A DNA stretch of 64,000 nucleotides from Hyphobacterium indicum (GTDB taxonomy: Bacteria > Pseudomonadota > Alphaproteobacteria > Caulobacterales > Maricaulaceae). Position 1 is the first letter of the stretch; the number at the start of each line of letters is the position of its first letter. The notes beneath the pieces are model-generated. The model worked only from the letters and a program-made list of their open reading frames with translations, was not told the origin of the DNA and ran no database searches. The stretch lies in NCBI RefSeq assembly GCF_003129605.1, contig NZ_QBDX01000002.1, positions 99,501-163,500 of the forward strand, read 5' to 3'. Shown piece by piece: positions 49,660 to 58,373 of the stretch. Position numbers and translations under genes: made by a program.

Positions 49660-51872
49660 TGGACACAAATCCGGGCATATTCCGGCCCGAATCGAATGAA
49701 AGTGCACTCATGGATGGCCAGACGTCTGACCTGCTGAATTCGGCCGACCGGTTCCTGAACCGCGAATTGTCGTGGCTGCAGTTCAATACGCGCGTGCTGG
49801 AAGAGGCCGCGAACAAGGATCATCCGGTTCTTGAACGCCTGCGCTTTCTGTCGATTTCGGCGAGCAATCTGGACGAGTTCTACATGGTGCGCGTGGCCGG
49901 GCTGCGCGCGCAGCTCCGCAATGGCATCAATACGCCGTCCATTGATGGTCTGACCCCTGCAGAGCAGCTGAAACGCATCAATCAGTTTGCCGGCGAGCTG
50001 ATGGAAGAACAATTGGAGCGCTGGCGGCAATTGAAGACTGAAATGGGCCGCGCGGGCGTCAAGCTGCTCGGGGAAACGGACATATCAAAACGCGACCGGG
50101 CCTGGCTGTCAGAAGATTTCCTGCTCCACATCCTGCCGGTCATTACCCCGCTGGCGATTGATCCGGCGCATCCCTTTCCTTTCATTCCCAATCTCGGCTT
50201 CTCGCTGGTCCTGAAGCTGCGCCGGCAGTCCGACCGCAAGCTGATGACCGCGCTGGTGCCGATGCCGGCCGGGGTCAAGCGCTTTATCGAATTGCCGGAC
50301 AGACGTGTGAACAAGGCGGGACGGCCGATCAAGCGCTTTGTGGCGCTGGAAACCGTGCTGACCCTTTTCCTCGACAAGCTGTTTCCGGGCCATGACCTGG
50401 AAGGCAAGGGGACATTCCGCATCATCCGCGACAGCGATATCGAGATCGAGGAAGAGGCCGAAGACCTGGTCCGCGAGTTCGAACAGCTTTTGCGGGAACG
50501 CCGCCGGGGTCAGCTCGTCCGGCTGAAGATCGAAGCCAGCATGCCGGAAGACCTCAAGCGCTTTATCGCCGGGCATCTGAAGGCCGATCCCGCCGACATT
50601 GTCGAGGTTGACGGTATTATCGGCCTGGCACAACTCGCACAGCTCATCCCCGATGCCCGTAATGACCTGACATTCGAGCCCTATGAGCCGCGCTTTCCGG
50701 AACGCATCAAGGATCATGGCGGCGATTGTTTTGCCGCGATCCGGGCCAAGGACATTCTGGTCCACCACCCCTATGAGAGCTTCGACGTTGTCGTACAGTT
50801 TTTGCGGCAGGCAGCGGCCGACCCCGACGTCGTCGCGATCAAGCAGACGCTCTATCGCACCTCCAAGAATTCACCGATCGTTGCGGCGCTGATCGAGGCG
50901 GCGGAAAGCGGAAAGAATGTGACCGCCCTGGTCGAGCTGAAAGCCCGCTTTGATGAGGAAGCCAATCTCAAATGGGCGCGGGATCTGGAGCGCGCCGGCG
51001 TGCAGGTCGTTTATGGCTTTATCGAGTACAAGACCCACGCCAAGGTCAGCCTGGTCGTGCGCCGCGAAGCTGGAGAGCTGCAGACCTATGCGCATTTCGG
51101 GACCGGCAATTATCATCCGATCACGGCCAAGATTTATACCGATCTGTCCCTGTTCACCGCCGATCCGGCTTTTGGCCGGGATGCCGGGCGTATCTTCAAT
51201 TACGTGACCGGCTATGCCCGTCCGGAAAATCTGGAGCGCCTGTCGATCTCGCCCATCGGCATGAAGGAATTCCTGATCCGCCATATTGACCGCGAGATCG
51301 AGAATGCCCGCGCCGGCAAGCCGTCCGGCATCTGGGCCAAGCTCAATTCCATCACCCACCCGGAGATCATTGACGCGCTTTACCGTGCCAGCCAGGCCGG
51401 AGTGCGGTGTGAACTCGTGGTCCGGGGGATTTGCTGCCTGCGCCCCGGCGTGCCGGGCCTGTCGGACAATATCCGCGTCAAATCCATCGTTGGCCGCTTT
51501 CTGGAGCATTCCCGTATTGTCTGCTTTGCCAATGGGGCCCACATGCCCAGCGCCTCGGCACGGGTCTTCATCTCCTCTGCCGACTGGATGCCGCGCAATC
51601 TCGATCGCCGCGTCGAGGTGCTGACACCGATCCAGAACCCGACTGTGCACCGGCAGATTCTCGACCAGATCATGGTCGCCAATCTGAATGATGATGATCA
51701 GAGCTGGTATATGCAGGCCAATGGTGAGTATGAGCGGGTCGATACCGGCGACCTCAACAAGCGCTTCTCCGCCCATGATTATTTCATGACCAATCCCAGT
51801 CTTTCGGGCCGCGGCCAGGCGCTCAAGAATGATCAGCCGCAAACGCTGCCCTATTCCGGACCGCGGCTTTGA
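49659..51872 (+). CDS. ppk1: Polyphosphate kinase 1
   Basis: A 737-residue PPK1 that makes polyphosphate from ATP. The N-terminal [19 protein letters not shown], the catalytic-histidine region [48 protein letters not shown] and [15 protein letters not shown] are clear. Its start overlaps the hdaA stop. ppx follows with an overlap. This cluster puts polyphosphate metabolism in one unit with the replication regulator HdaA. Confidence 0.97.
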   Translation: MDTNPGIFRPESNESALMDGQTSDLLNSADRFLNRELSWLQFNTRVLEEAANKDHPVLERLRFLSISASNLDEFYMVRVAGLRAQLRNGINTPSIDGLTPAEQLKRINQFAGELMEEQLERWRQLKTEMGRAGVKLLGETDISKRDRAWLSEDFLLHILPVITPLAIDPAHPFPFIPNLGFSLVLKLRRQSDRKLMTALVPMPAGVKRFIELPDRRVNKAGRPIKRFVALETVLTLFLDKLFPGHDLEGKGTFRIIRDSDIEIEEEAEDLVREFEQLLRERRRGQLVRLKIEASMPEDLKRFIAGHLKADPADIVEVDGIIGLAQLAQLIPDARNDLTFEPYEPRFPERIKDHGGDCFAAIRAKDILVHHPYESFDVVVQFLRQAAADPDVVAIKQTLYRTSKNSPIVAALIEAAESGKNVTALVELKARFDEEANLKWARDLERAGVQVVYGFIEYKTHAKVSLVVRREAGELQTYAHFGTGNYHPITAKIYTDLSLFTADPAFGRDAGRIFNYVTGYARPENLERLSISPIGMKEFLIRHIDREIENARAGKPSGIWAKLNSITHPEIIDALYRASQAGVRCELVVRGICCLRPGVPGLSDNIRVKSIVGRFLEHSRIVCFANGAHMPSASARVFISSADWMPRNLDRRVEVLTPIQNPTVHRQILDQIMVANLNDDDQSWYMQANGEYERVDTGDLNKRFSAHDYFMTNPSLSGRGQALKNDQPQTLPYSGPRL

Positions 51873-51880
51873 CGCAGCGC

Positions 51881-53386
51881 ATGCATGCCCTCAGCGGAGA
51901 AAACGCGGTCGAGCACGATCTCGCCGTTATTGATATCGGCTCCAATTCGGTTCGCCTCGTGCACTTCCGCATGGAAGGCCGGGCGCTGTGGCCGGTTTTC
52001 AATGAAAAGACCAGCGCCGGGCTGGGCCGGGGGCTGGGTCAGACCGGACACCTCAATCCGGAGGGCGTGGAGGCCGCACTGCGGGCGCTGCGCCGCTTTG
52101 CCATCCTGCTGGATGCCAAGGGCGTCAGCGAGCGCATCGCTCTGGCTACGGCTGCCGTGCGCGATGCGTCGGACGGCCCCGAATTCATCATGCGCGCCAG
52201 AAACGAGGCCGGTATCGAGATCGCTGTGCTCTCGGGCGAGGACGAAGCCCGCCTTGCCGGTATGGGCGTCATTGCCGGCGCACCCGATGCCACCGGTGCC
52301 GCCGCGGATCTGGGCGGGTCCAGCCTCGAAATCGTGCCGGTATCGCGCGGCAAGCCGGGACAGGGGATTACGCTGCCGCTGGGCCCGCTGGCTGCACCGG
52401 ATAATCTGATGGCCAGCCGCAAGAACGCCAGGGACTGGATCGACACAATTCTCAAACCCGCTGCGCCGGTTCTGAAGGAGTGTGGCGACACGCTCTATGC
52501 GGTTGGCGGTTCATGGCGGGCGCTGGCGCATCTGGCCATTGCCGAGGCCGACTATCCCTTGCGCGTCATCCATCAATTCCAGCTCAGCCGGCTGGCGGCA
52601 AAGGAAATCGCCGGCCTCGCCTCGCGGCTGAGTGTGGTCTCGCTGACCGGTATTCCCGGAATTTCCGCACGCCGGGCGGCCATGCTGCCCTATGCCGGAT
52701 TGCTGCTGAAGCGGCTGATGAAGCGCGGAAAGTTCAATCGCGTGGTTTTCTCCGCTTTCGGCGTCCGGGAAGGCGCGGTGTTCGACCGCCTGCCGGAAGG
52801 GGTCAGGGCTGTGGATCCGCTGCTGGCCGGAGCCGAGGCGGTTGCCCGCCCGGCCGCGCCCAGCCCCGGTTTCGGCCGCGCCATGGCGGGTTGGCTGGAG
52901 CCGGTGTTTGCACAGCGCGATACGGTTTTCGCCAATCGCAGCCCGCTGGTCCGGGCGGCGGCGGCCCGTCTGTGCGATGTCGGCGCCCGCCATCACCCCG
53001 ATCACCGTGCGGCTCTGGCGCGCGAGCTTGCGCTTTATGCGCCCTTCGCCGGGGTTGCACATGCCGAACGCGCCTATATGGGGCTGGTGCTGCATCACAG
53101 ATATGACGGCAAACGGCCACCGGCCGATGCGCGCGTTTTCGAACATTTGCTGGACGAGGAATCGCGGCAATGGGCCATGGCGTATGGACTGGGATTGCGC
53201 TTCGGCGCGGCATTGTCCGGCCGTGCGGATGCATTGCTCAGCCGGTTTTCACTGTCCGCGGACGAGAAACACCTCATCCTCAGCGCGCCGGAAGGCGATG
53301 CCGATCTGGTGGTTGAGCGCGCCCGTTACCGCTTTGACCAACTGGCGGAATCGCTCGAGCGCGAACCGGTCGTCAAAAGCCTCTAG
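51881..53386 (+). CDS. ppx: Exopolyphosphatase (Ppx/GppA family)
   Basis: A 501-residue Ppx/GppA phosphatase. ASKHA-type motifs are visible: VIDIGSNSVRLV, LATAAVRDASDG, LSGEDEARLAGMG and ADLGGSSLEIVPV. An HD-like C-terminal domain follows. It removes terminal phosphate from polyphosphate, opposing PPK1. The ATG at 51881 is chosen; a TTG at 51869, overlapping the ppk1 stop, would add four residues. Its 3' end overlaps the convergent rnd gene by 4 bases. Confidence 0.93.
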   Translation: MHALSGENAVEHDLAVIDIGSNSVRLVHFRMEGRALWPVFNEKTSAGLGRGLGQTGHLNPEGVEAALRALRRFAILLDAKGVSERIALATAAVRDASDGPEFIMRARNEAGIEIAVLSGEDEARLAGMGVIAGAPDATGAAADLGGSSLEIVPVSRGKPGQGITLPLGPLAAPDNLMASRKNARDWIDTILKPAAPVLKECGDTLYAVGGSWRALAHLAIAEADYPLRVIHQFQLSRLAAKEIAGLASRLSVVSLTGIPGISARRAAMLPYAGLLLKRLMKRGKFNRVVFSAFGVREGAVFDRLPEGVRAVDPLLAGAEAVARPAAPSPGFGRAMAGWLEPVFAQRDTVFANRSPLVRAAAARLCDVGARHHPDHRAALARELALYAPFAGVAHAERAYMGLVLHHRYDGKRPPADARVFEHLLDEESRQWAMAYGLGLRFGAALSGRADALLSRFSLSADEKHLILSAPEGDADLVVERARYRFDQLAESLEREPVVKSL

Positions 53387-54534
53387 AGCCGTTTTGCGAC
53401 GACCTTGCCGTTTTCCAGCACCAGGCCGATCTTGCCATGCTTCAGCGCCAGTGCGGTCTCGCCGAACACCTCGAGCCGCCAGCCGCGCAGGGCCGGCACA
53501 TCGGCGGTGTCGCTGGTGGCGATCTCTTCCAGATCCGGAACCGTGGCGATCAGACGCGCGGCGACTCCGGCCTCCTCCGCCACCAGTTTCAGCAGCACTT
53601 TCAGCAATTCGACAATCGCGCTGGCCCCTTCCGGCCGCCGCGGTGGCGGTGGCACGTCGGGCGCATAGGCCTTGGGGTCGGCAAGGGCCGGTTTCAGCTT
53701 GTCGATCAGCCGCTGGGCAGGGGCCGACCGTTCAAAGCCGCGCGGCAGGGCGCGCATGCCCGCCAGGTCTTCCGGCTTGGTGGGGGCCGCATGGGCAATC
53801 TCGTAAAGGCCCTCATCCTTGACGATGCGCTGGCGCGGAATATCGCGGGTCTGCGCTTCTTCTTCGCGCCAGGCGGCCGCCGCTTTCATGGCCGCCAGCC
53901 ATTTCGGACTGTTCTTGCGGACTTTCAGGCGCTGCCAGGCGTTTTCCGGATGCTGTTCATAGGTCGCGGGATTGGTCAGGATCGCCATTTCCTCGGCGAC
54001 CCAGCCCATCCGCCCGGCCTTTTCCAGCCGCTCGCGGATGATCGGATACATGTCGCGCAAATGGGTGACATCGGCGAGCGCATAGCCCGATTGCGCCGGC
54101 GTCAGGGGCCGCCGTGACCAGTCGGTGAAGCGCGAGCCCTTGTCGATCGGGTGTTTAAGCACCGCCATGACCAGCTTGTCATAGGCAATGCTGTCGCCCA
54201 GTCCGAGGGCCATCGCGGCCACCTGGCTGTCGAAGATTGGCGCCGGAATCATCCCGTCGGCCATGTGATAGAAAATTTCCAGATCCTGCCGCGGCGCATG
54301 AAACACTTTCATGATCCGGTCATCGGCCAGCAGGTCGTAGAAAGGTTCCAGATCCAGGCCGTCAGCGAGCGGATCGATCAGCACTTCCGTCTCGCCGCCC
54401 GCCGCCTGGATCAGGCAGAGCTGCGGCCAGAACGTGCTTTCGCGTATGAATTCGGTGTCGACCGCAATGAAGTCACACTGCACCAGCGCGTCGCACGCGG
54501 CTTCGAGGTCTTTGGTCGTTGTAATCAGTTTCAT
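53383..54534 (-). CDS. rnd: Ribonuclease D
   Basis: A 383-residue RNase D, a 3'-5' exonuclease that trims tRNA precursors. Exo motifs: I (AVDTEFIRESTFWPQL), II (HAPRQDLEIFYH) and III (YALADVTHLRDMY). An HRDC domain (about 205-290) and a less conserved C-terminal HRDC-like region follow. The ATG at 54534 begins the conserved MKLITTTKDLEAACDAL. Confidence 0.96.
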   Translation of the reverse strand: MKLITTTKDLEAACDALVQCDFIAVDTEFIRESTFWPQLCLIQAAGGETEVLIDPLADGLDLEPFYDLLADDRIMKVFHAPRQDLEIFYHMADGMIPAPIFDSQVAAMALGLGDSIAYDKLVMAVLKHPIDKGSRFTDWSRRPLTPAQSGYALADVTHLRDMYPIIRERLEKAGRMGWVAEEMAILTNPATYEQHPENAWQRLKVRKNSPKWLAAMKAAAAWREEEAQTRDIPRQRIVKDEGLYEIAHAAPTKPEDLAGMRALPRGFERSAPAQRLIDKLKPALADPKAYAPDVPPPPRRPEGASAIVELLKVLLKLVAEEAGVAARLIATVPDLEEIATSDTADVPALRGWRLEVFGETALALKHGKIGLVLENGKVVAKRL

Positions 54535-54580
54535 CGGGATCGCGTTTAACGGGCTTCCACTCGGTTGGCGAGGGAAGGTT

Positions 54581-55891
54581 TCAGCTTGCCTCACCTCGCA
54601 GCTTCAAGTGCCAATAGAAGGTATAGGCGGCAATCAAGGCACTGATGCTGGCTACCAGCAGGAAAGCAGCGGGAATCGGCCAGGCAAGCACGACCACAAG
54701 TGTCAGCGTGAAATTGCCGAGGGTGGCCGCGCCTGCATTGAGAATGCTGCCAACCGAGAGCAGCCGCCCGCGCAATTCCTCCGGAGCACGGCGCTGTGCC
54801 ATCGCCAGCAATGGTACAACGAAGAGACCGGCCGAAACCGCCGCCAGAACCAGGTCGGCCAGTATCCGCAAATTCTGACGATCAGCGAGGAAGGCCTCAA
54901 TCCCCATGCGTTCCACGTCATCGGCCAGCAGCGGACGCCCCATAGTATTGAAGGCCAGATCAGCCGGGAAAAGCACCAGTCCGATCGCGCCGATTACACT
55001 GAAAATCAGGGCATTACCCCGTCCGCTGAGCGCACCACAAAGAATGGCGCCGAGCGCGCCGCCAATCGTAAAAGTGGCGTTGAAGAGCGACAGCACATTT
55101 TGGTCACCGCCGATCACGTCAGAGGTGAAAGTCGGCATCACCGAGAAGATGATGGCAGCCCCCAACATCCAGAACCAGGCTACGCCTAGCAAGGGACGCA
55201 AAACGCGGGGATGGGCGCCAGCAAACCGGAGCACCCGGATGGTTTCTCCGATAAAATTCCAGTTTATTTTCATATCGGGATTGGCCGCCGGAATGGCTGG
55301 TAATTGCCGAATACTGATCCAGCCGAGAATGGCCATGCCGACAAGTATGCCGCCGACAACCATGCCGCCCTGATGAGAAACAGCGAGCAGCGTGCCGACG
55401 ACGATCCCGATCAGAATCGACATGTTCAGCGCCCCGGAAAGCACTGCATTGCCGTAAACCAGCTCGTGATCCTCCAGCAGATTGGGCAGTGCCGCATTTT
55501 TGGTCGGTGCGAAGAAGGCTGATTGCATGCCCATGAAAAACAGGGTGACGACCAGCCACACGCCGGACTGCAGGAAGAATCCGATAGCGGCCATCATCAT
55601 CAACCAGATTTCCGCGAATTTTGTGAAGCGTAGGATTTGTGTGCGGTCATATCTGTCTGCGATACGTCCAGCGATGGCGGAAAACAGAAACATGGCCAAC
55701 GTAAACGCGGTAGCCGCAGCAGGGTTCATCCACTCTTCACCACGGCCAAACAAAGTCAGCGAGGAATAGGTCGCCAGTGAAATCATCGAGAATCGGAACA
55801 GATTATCGTTGAACGCCCCCAGCGACTGGGCCACCAGCATGGGCCAGTAACGGCGTTGCCCGATGAGCGAGACGGCTATTCTGGCACTCAT
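54581..55891 (-). CDS. LplT-like MFS transporter
   Basis: A 436-residue major facilitator protein with about twelve helices. The N-terminal YWPMLVAQSLGAFNDNLFRF motif (QFLGAFNDN) is the signature of LplT-type lysophospholipid flippases. The gene overlaps plsC by 4 bases, and in other bacteria LplT, PlsC and acyl-ACP synthetase domains are fused or clustered. It probably brings lysophospholipids to the cytoplasmic leaflet for re-acylation. No synthetase (Aas) domain is present here. Confidence 0.85.
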   Translation of the reverse strand: MSARIAVSLIGQRRYWPMLVAQSLGAFNDNLFRFSMISLATYSSLTLFGRGEEWMNPAAATAFTLAMFLFSAIAGRIADRYDRTQILRFTKFAEIWLMMMAAIGFFLQSGVWLVVTLFFMGMQSAFFAPTKNAALPNLLEDHELVYGNAVLSGALNMSILIGIVVGTLLAVSHQGGMVVGGILVGMAILGWISIRQLPAIPAANPDMKINWNFIGETIRVLRFAGAHPRVLRPLLGVAWFWMLGAAIIFSVMPTFTSDVIGGDQNVLSLFNATFTIGGALGAILCGALSGRGNALIFSVIGAIGLVLFPADLAFNTMGRPLLADDVERMGIEAFLADRQNLRILADLVLAAVSAGLFVVPLLAMAQRRAPEELRGRLLSVGSILNAGAATLGNFTLTLVVVLAWPIPAAFLLVASISALIAAYTFYWHLKLRGEAS

Positions 55892-56595
55892 GACAGCGCC
55901 TCCTCTTCAAGCTGGCGCGTATGCGCTTCAACTGTGGTTTCCAGCGTGGCCATGAAGCTGGTCCCGTCAAGCCTGTGCGAGATCGGTTCGAGAAACTCGA
56001 TCACGGCCGTGCCGGGATGTTTGCCCCATTCCTGCTGCGGCCAGAAGCAGCCCAGATTGGTGGCGACCGGAACGACCGGCCGTTCGAGGCTGTTGGCCAG
56101 GCGGTAAACACCCTTGCGATAGGGCTTGCCTGTGCCGACCGGGGTCAGATGCCCTTCCGGATAGATCAGGATGGGCCGCGTTTCTCCATGCGAACGGTGA
56201 ATACCATCATTCAGCGATTCCAGCGCCTTGCGGCCGCCGCCATTGTTGACAACGATGGCGCCCGCACGTTCCAGCACCCAGCCGATGAGCGGGAATTTCA
56301 GCATGTGGTCCCCGACCACGAAATTCACATTGCCGGTCTTGGCGATCATGACGATGCCATCGCCCCAGGACTGGTGTTTGGCGGCAATGATGACCGCCTT
56401 GTTTTTGGGAGGCGTGCCGCGGACCTCGACCCTTATGCCGCAGATGACACGCATCATCAGCACCGTCAGGCGGCAATAGGAGCGCACGCCATGCATCAGG
56501 AAGAATTTGCCCGGAATCAGGGCGAGCAGCGCACAAAGCACGGCGTAAACTCCGGACATCGTCCAGTAGAGAATATTGAACAGGGTCGCGCGCAT
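55888..56595 (-). CDS. plsC: 1-acyl-glycerol-3-phosphate acyltransferase family protein
   Basis: A 235-residue membrane-bound acyltransferase. The catalytic HX4D motif lies in AKHQSWGDGI, and the second motif is IYPEGHLTPVG. One or two N-terminal helices anchor it. It adds the second acyl chain to lysophosphatidic acid or to lysophospholipids. The neighbouring LplT-like transporter (4-base overlap) suggests a remodelling role rather than main phospholipid synthesis; a main PlsC may exist elsewhere. The TetR gene starts 5 bases upstream of it. Confidence 0.9.
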   Translation of the reverse strand: MRATLFNILYWTMSGVYAVLCALLALIPGKFFLMHGVRSYCRLTVLMMRVICGIRVEVRGTPPKNKAVIIAAKHQSWGDGIVMIAKTGNVNFVVGDHMLKFPLIGWVLERAGAIVVNNGGGRKALESLNDGIHRSHGETRPILIYPEGHLTPVGTGKPYRKGVYRLANSLERPVVPVATNLGCFWPQQEWGKHPGTAVIEFLEPISHRLDGTSFMATLETTVEAHTRQLEEEALS

Positions 56596-56600
56596 CGGGC

Positions 56601-57230
56601 TTATCCTTCTGTTCGCAGAACGGCGAGAACGCTGCGTGTGAACACCTCGATCAGATTCGTCAGCGGCGTGGTGATGCGGCCATAGAGCCGGTATTCTGCC
56701 GCCTGCAGGACAACGCCCAGCGCCATGGCGGATTTCAGTTCCGGATCGCCGGCCGGGATCTCGCCGGCCGTGATCGCCGCGGCCACACGCTGCGCCATCA
56801 GTGAGGAGGGGTCGGCCCCGCCATCGCCGGCCCGGGCCAGTACGGTATTGCGCGCGGTCAGATGATAGGCGAAGGCCGCCGGATCCTGCTCGGCAAGCTC
56901 ACAATAGGCGGTGACAACGGTGCGCACCGTGGCTTCCAGCCCGGCATCAGGCGCCGCTTTTTCCCTGAGCATGCCCAGAAGACGGGCGTGAATCGCCTGG
57001 AACAGCGTATGTGCCAGCGATTCCTTGCTCTTGAAATGGCGGTACATGGCACCATCCGAAATATCGCACGCGCTGGCGATATCCTTGATCGAAACCCCGT
57101 CCACGCCCCTTGCGGCGAACAGTTTCAGCGCCGCGCGTTCGATGCGCGCCTTGGTCGAGCCCGGCTGGCCGGTAATGCCCTGGTCTGCGGGGCCGCGATC
57201 CAGCAGGGTTTTGTCGAGATAGGTGTCCAT
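56601..57230 (-). CDS. TetR family transcriptional regulator
   Basis: A 209-residue regulator. The N-terminal helix-turn-helix (ARIERAALKLFAARGVDGVSIKDIASACDISDGAMYRHFKSKESL) is a full TetR domain; the C-terminal domain would bind a small ligand. It is the first gene of an operon with plsC and the LplT-like gene, so it probably senses a lipid or fatty acyl compound and regulates membrane-lipid repair. The ATG at 57230 was chosen; two inverted-repeat elements lie in the 100 bp before it. Confidence 0.9.
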   Translation of the reverse strand: MDTYLDKTLLDRGPADQGITGQPGSTKARIERAALKLFAARGVDGVSIKDIASACDISDGAMYRHFKSKESLAHTLFQAIHARLLGMLREKAAPDAGLEATVRTVVTAYCELAEQDPAAFAYHLTARNTVLARAGDGGADPSSLMAQRVAAAITAGEIPAGDPELKSAMALGVVLQAAEYRLYGRITTPLTNLIEVFTRSVLAVLRTEG

Positions 57231-57251
57231 CGCTCCGCTCCGGTGATCAGG

Positions 57252-57269
57252 AAGTAATCGTTCATTCAC
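57252..57269. promoter_or_regulatory. Candidate TetR operator, site 1
   Basis: AAGTAATCGTTCATTCAC starts 22 bp upstream of the TetR start codon and resembles the reverse complement of site 2 (AAGTAATT...TTCAC). Both are AT-rich islands in GC-rich DNA. Confidence 0.45.
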
Positions 57270-57300
57270 ATAACGGATAACGCGACAGAAGCGACAATGC

Positions 57301-57316
57301 AAGTGAATAATTACTT
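57301..57316. promoter_or_regulatory. Candidate TetR operator, site 2
   Basis: AAGTGAATAATTACTT is an imperfect palindrome (12 of 16 positions symmetrical), 71 bp upstream of the TetR start codon. A further ACATATGT palindrome follows directly at about 57317-57324. Confidence 0.45.
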
Positions 57317-57360
57317 ACATATGTGAAAATGGAATTTCATTGCCGGGGAGTGGGTGGGGA

Positions 57361-57473
57361 CCAAAATGGAATAGCCGGTGTGCGCCACCCTTTTGGTTGA
57401 AAAGCCAGCCAGGGGGCGAAACCAACCATCGAGCCGAGCGCTCGATATTACGGTCCCGCAGTGCTGCGAGACC
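57361..57473. other. Three-hairpin cluster, candidate structured RNA
   Basis: Hairpin 1: CCAAAA (57361-57366) with TTTTGG (57391-57396), with inner GGTG/CACC. Hairpin 2: ATCGAG (57428-57433) with CTCGAT (57441-57446). Hairpin 3: GGTC/GACC (57452-57455, 57470-57473) with inner GCAG/CTGC. None is followed by a T-run. It is not a tRNA, as no anticodon arm or T-loop motif is present. It may be a leader, an sRNA or chance. Confidence 0.3.
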
Positions 57474-57577
57474 CTAGGCGCCACTGAGAAGAGTTGACCT
57501 GTCTGCCAAGCGTAGTGCAACGTCGCGAATGGAGCGTGACTTTCGCCGACAATGTTTCGACAATTCAGGAGCCTGGA

Positions 57578-58222
57578 ATGTTTTCAATGCAGTTGATCCG
57601 GGCCGCCATGCTTGTCGTACCGGTGTTTATTGTCATCGCCATGACTCCTCCGCTCAAGGCACAACAGATCACGCTGACGGCTGCGCCTGAGGTCTCTGCC
57701 TTGATGGCGGCCTGCACCCCTGTAGACGCACAGGGGCCGGTCATTCGCGATCAGATGATGGAGCGCGGATGGACGCCGGTTCCCTCCGGGGACCACAGCG
57801 CCGTCATCCCCGCTTTCAGCGCCGCACTTTTCTGGTCGTTCATGCCGGATCTTCCGCCAGCGGCACGTGAAGACAACTTTGATCGGCTGATCGCGGGCGT
57901 GACGGGCGCGGTCAATTCCGGGACATCCAGCTTCCTGTCCCATAACGGTGAGTACGTCCTGCTTCTGTGGAATGGTGACAGCCTGTCCTGCATATGGGCC
58001 GGGCCACAGGCCGATGCTATTGACACGCTTGCGGTGCAGCTTGGCGGATTTCCGGATAGTGACGGCGTGGCGACCGCCGGAATGCAACAACGTGTCGAGG
58101 CGGGCGGGCGCGACTGGGCGCGGGGTATGTCCGTCGGGCGCACGCCGGTTGCGGATTTGCCGGCGGCCGTGGCCGGGAGTGAGATTACCGATTCCGCCCG
58201 GCTTGACCGCTCGCCCCTCTGA
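57578..58222 (+). CDS. Secreted protein of unknown function
   Basis: A 214-residue exported protein: a signal peptide (hydrophobic core about 8-23, cleavage after LKAQ) precedes a mature region that starts with [18 protein letters not shown]. It contains two further cysteines (Cys 45ish and the SCIW cysteine), which may pair. It matches no family I can name. The ATG at 57578 has CAGGAGCC upstream. Nothing in its neighbours indicates its job. Confidence 0.65.
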   Translation: MFSMQLIRAAMLVVPVFIVIAMTPPLKAQQITLTAAPEVSALMAACTPVDAQGPVIRDQMMERGWTPVPSGDHSAVIPAFSAALFWSFMPDLPPAAREDNFDRLIAGVTGAVNSGTSSFLSHNGEYVLLLWNGDSLSCIWAGPQADAIDTLAVQLGGFPDSDGVATAGMQQRVEAGGRDWARGMSVGRTPVADLPAAVAGSEITDSARLDRSPL

Positions 58223-58301
58223 CGTTCCAGACGCTGCTTCCGTCTCCGGAATTATTCATGCAGCTGGGAGGGGGGCCAGCACGCCAAACACACCCCAATT
58301 C

Positions 58302-58330
58302 TTGACAACAGCCGGGCTTCTCCGCCATGT
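58302..58330 (+). promoter_or_regulatory. Candidate aspS promoter
   Basis: A perfect TTGACA (58302-58307) lies 67 bp upstream of the aspS ATG. The -10 about 17 bp downstream (around CCATGT) is weak, as in many alphaproteobacterial promoters. Confidence 0.35.
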
Positions 58331-58373
58331 CCCGCCGACCAGTTTTTCGCGCTTTCCGGAACGGATTTTCGCC

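Larger units (their letters stand above)
57231..57577. other. 347-bp gene-free stretch with operators and hairpins
   Basis: No gene is supported here. The left part carries AT-rich candidate TetR operators. The middle (about 57361-57473) contains three tight hairpins of unknown purpose. The right part should hold the promoter of the secreted orphan at 57578, with AGGAGCC as its ribosome site. Confidence 0.6.

Noticed and set aside
57361-57473. tRNA-like hairpins
   Set aside because: No anticodon arm, T-loop (GTTCRANNC) or CCA end; it cannot be a tRNA, although it is kept as a structured-RNA candidate.
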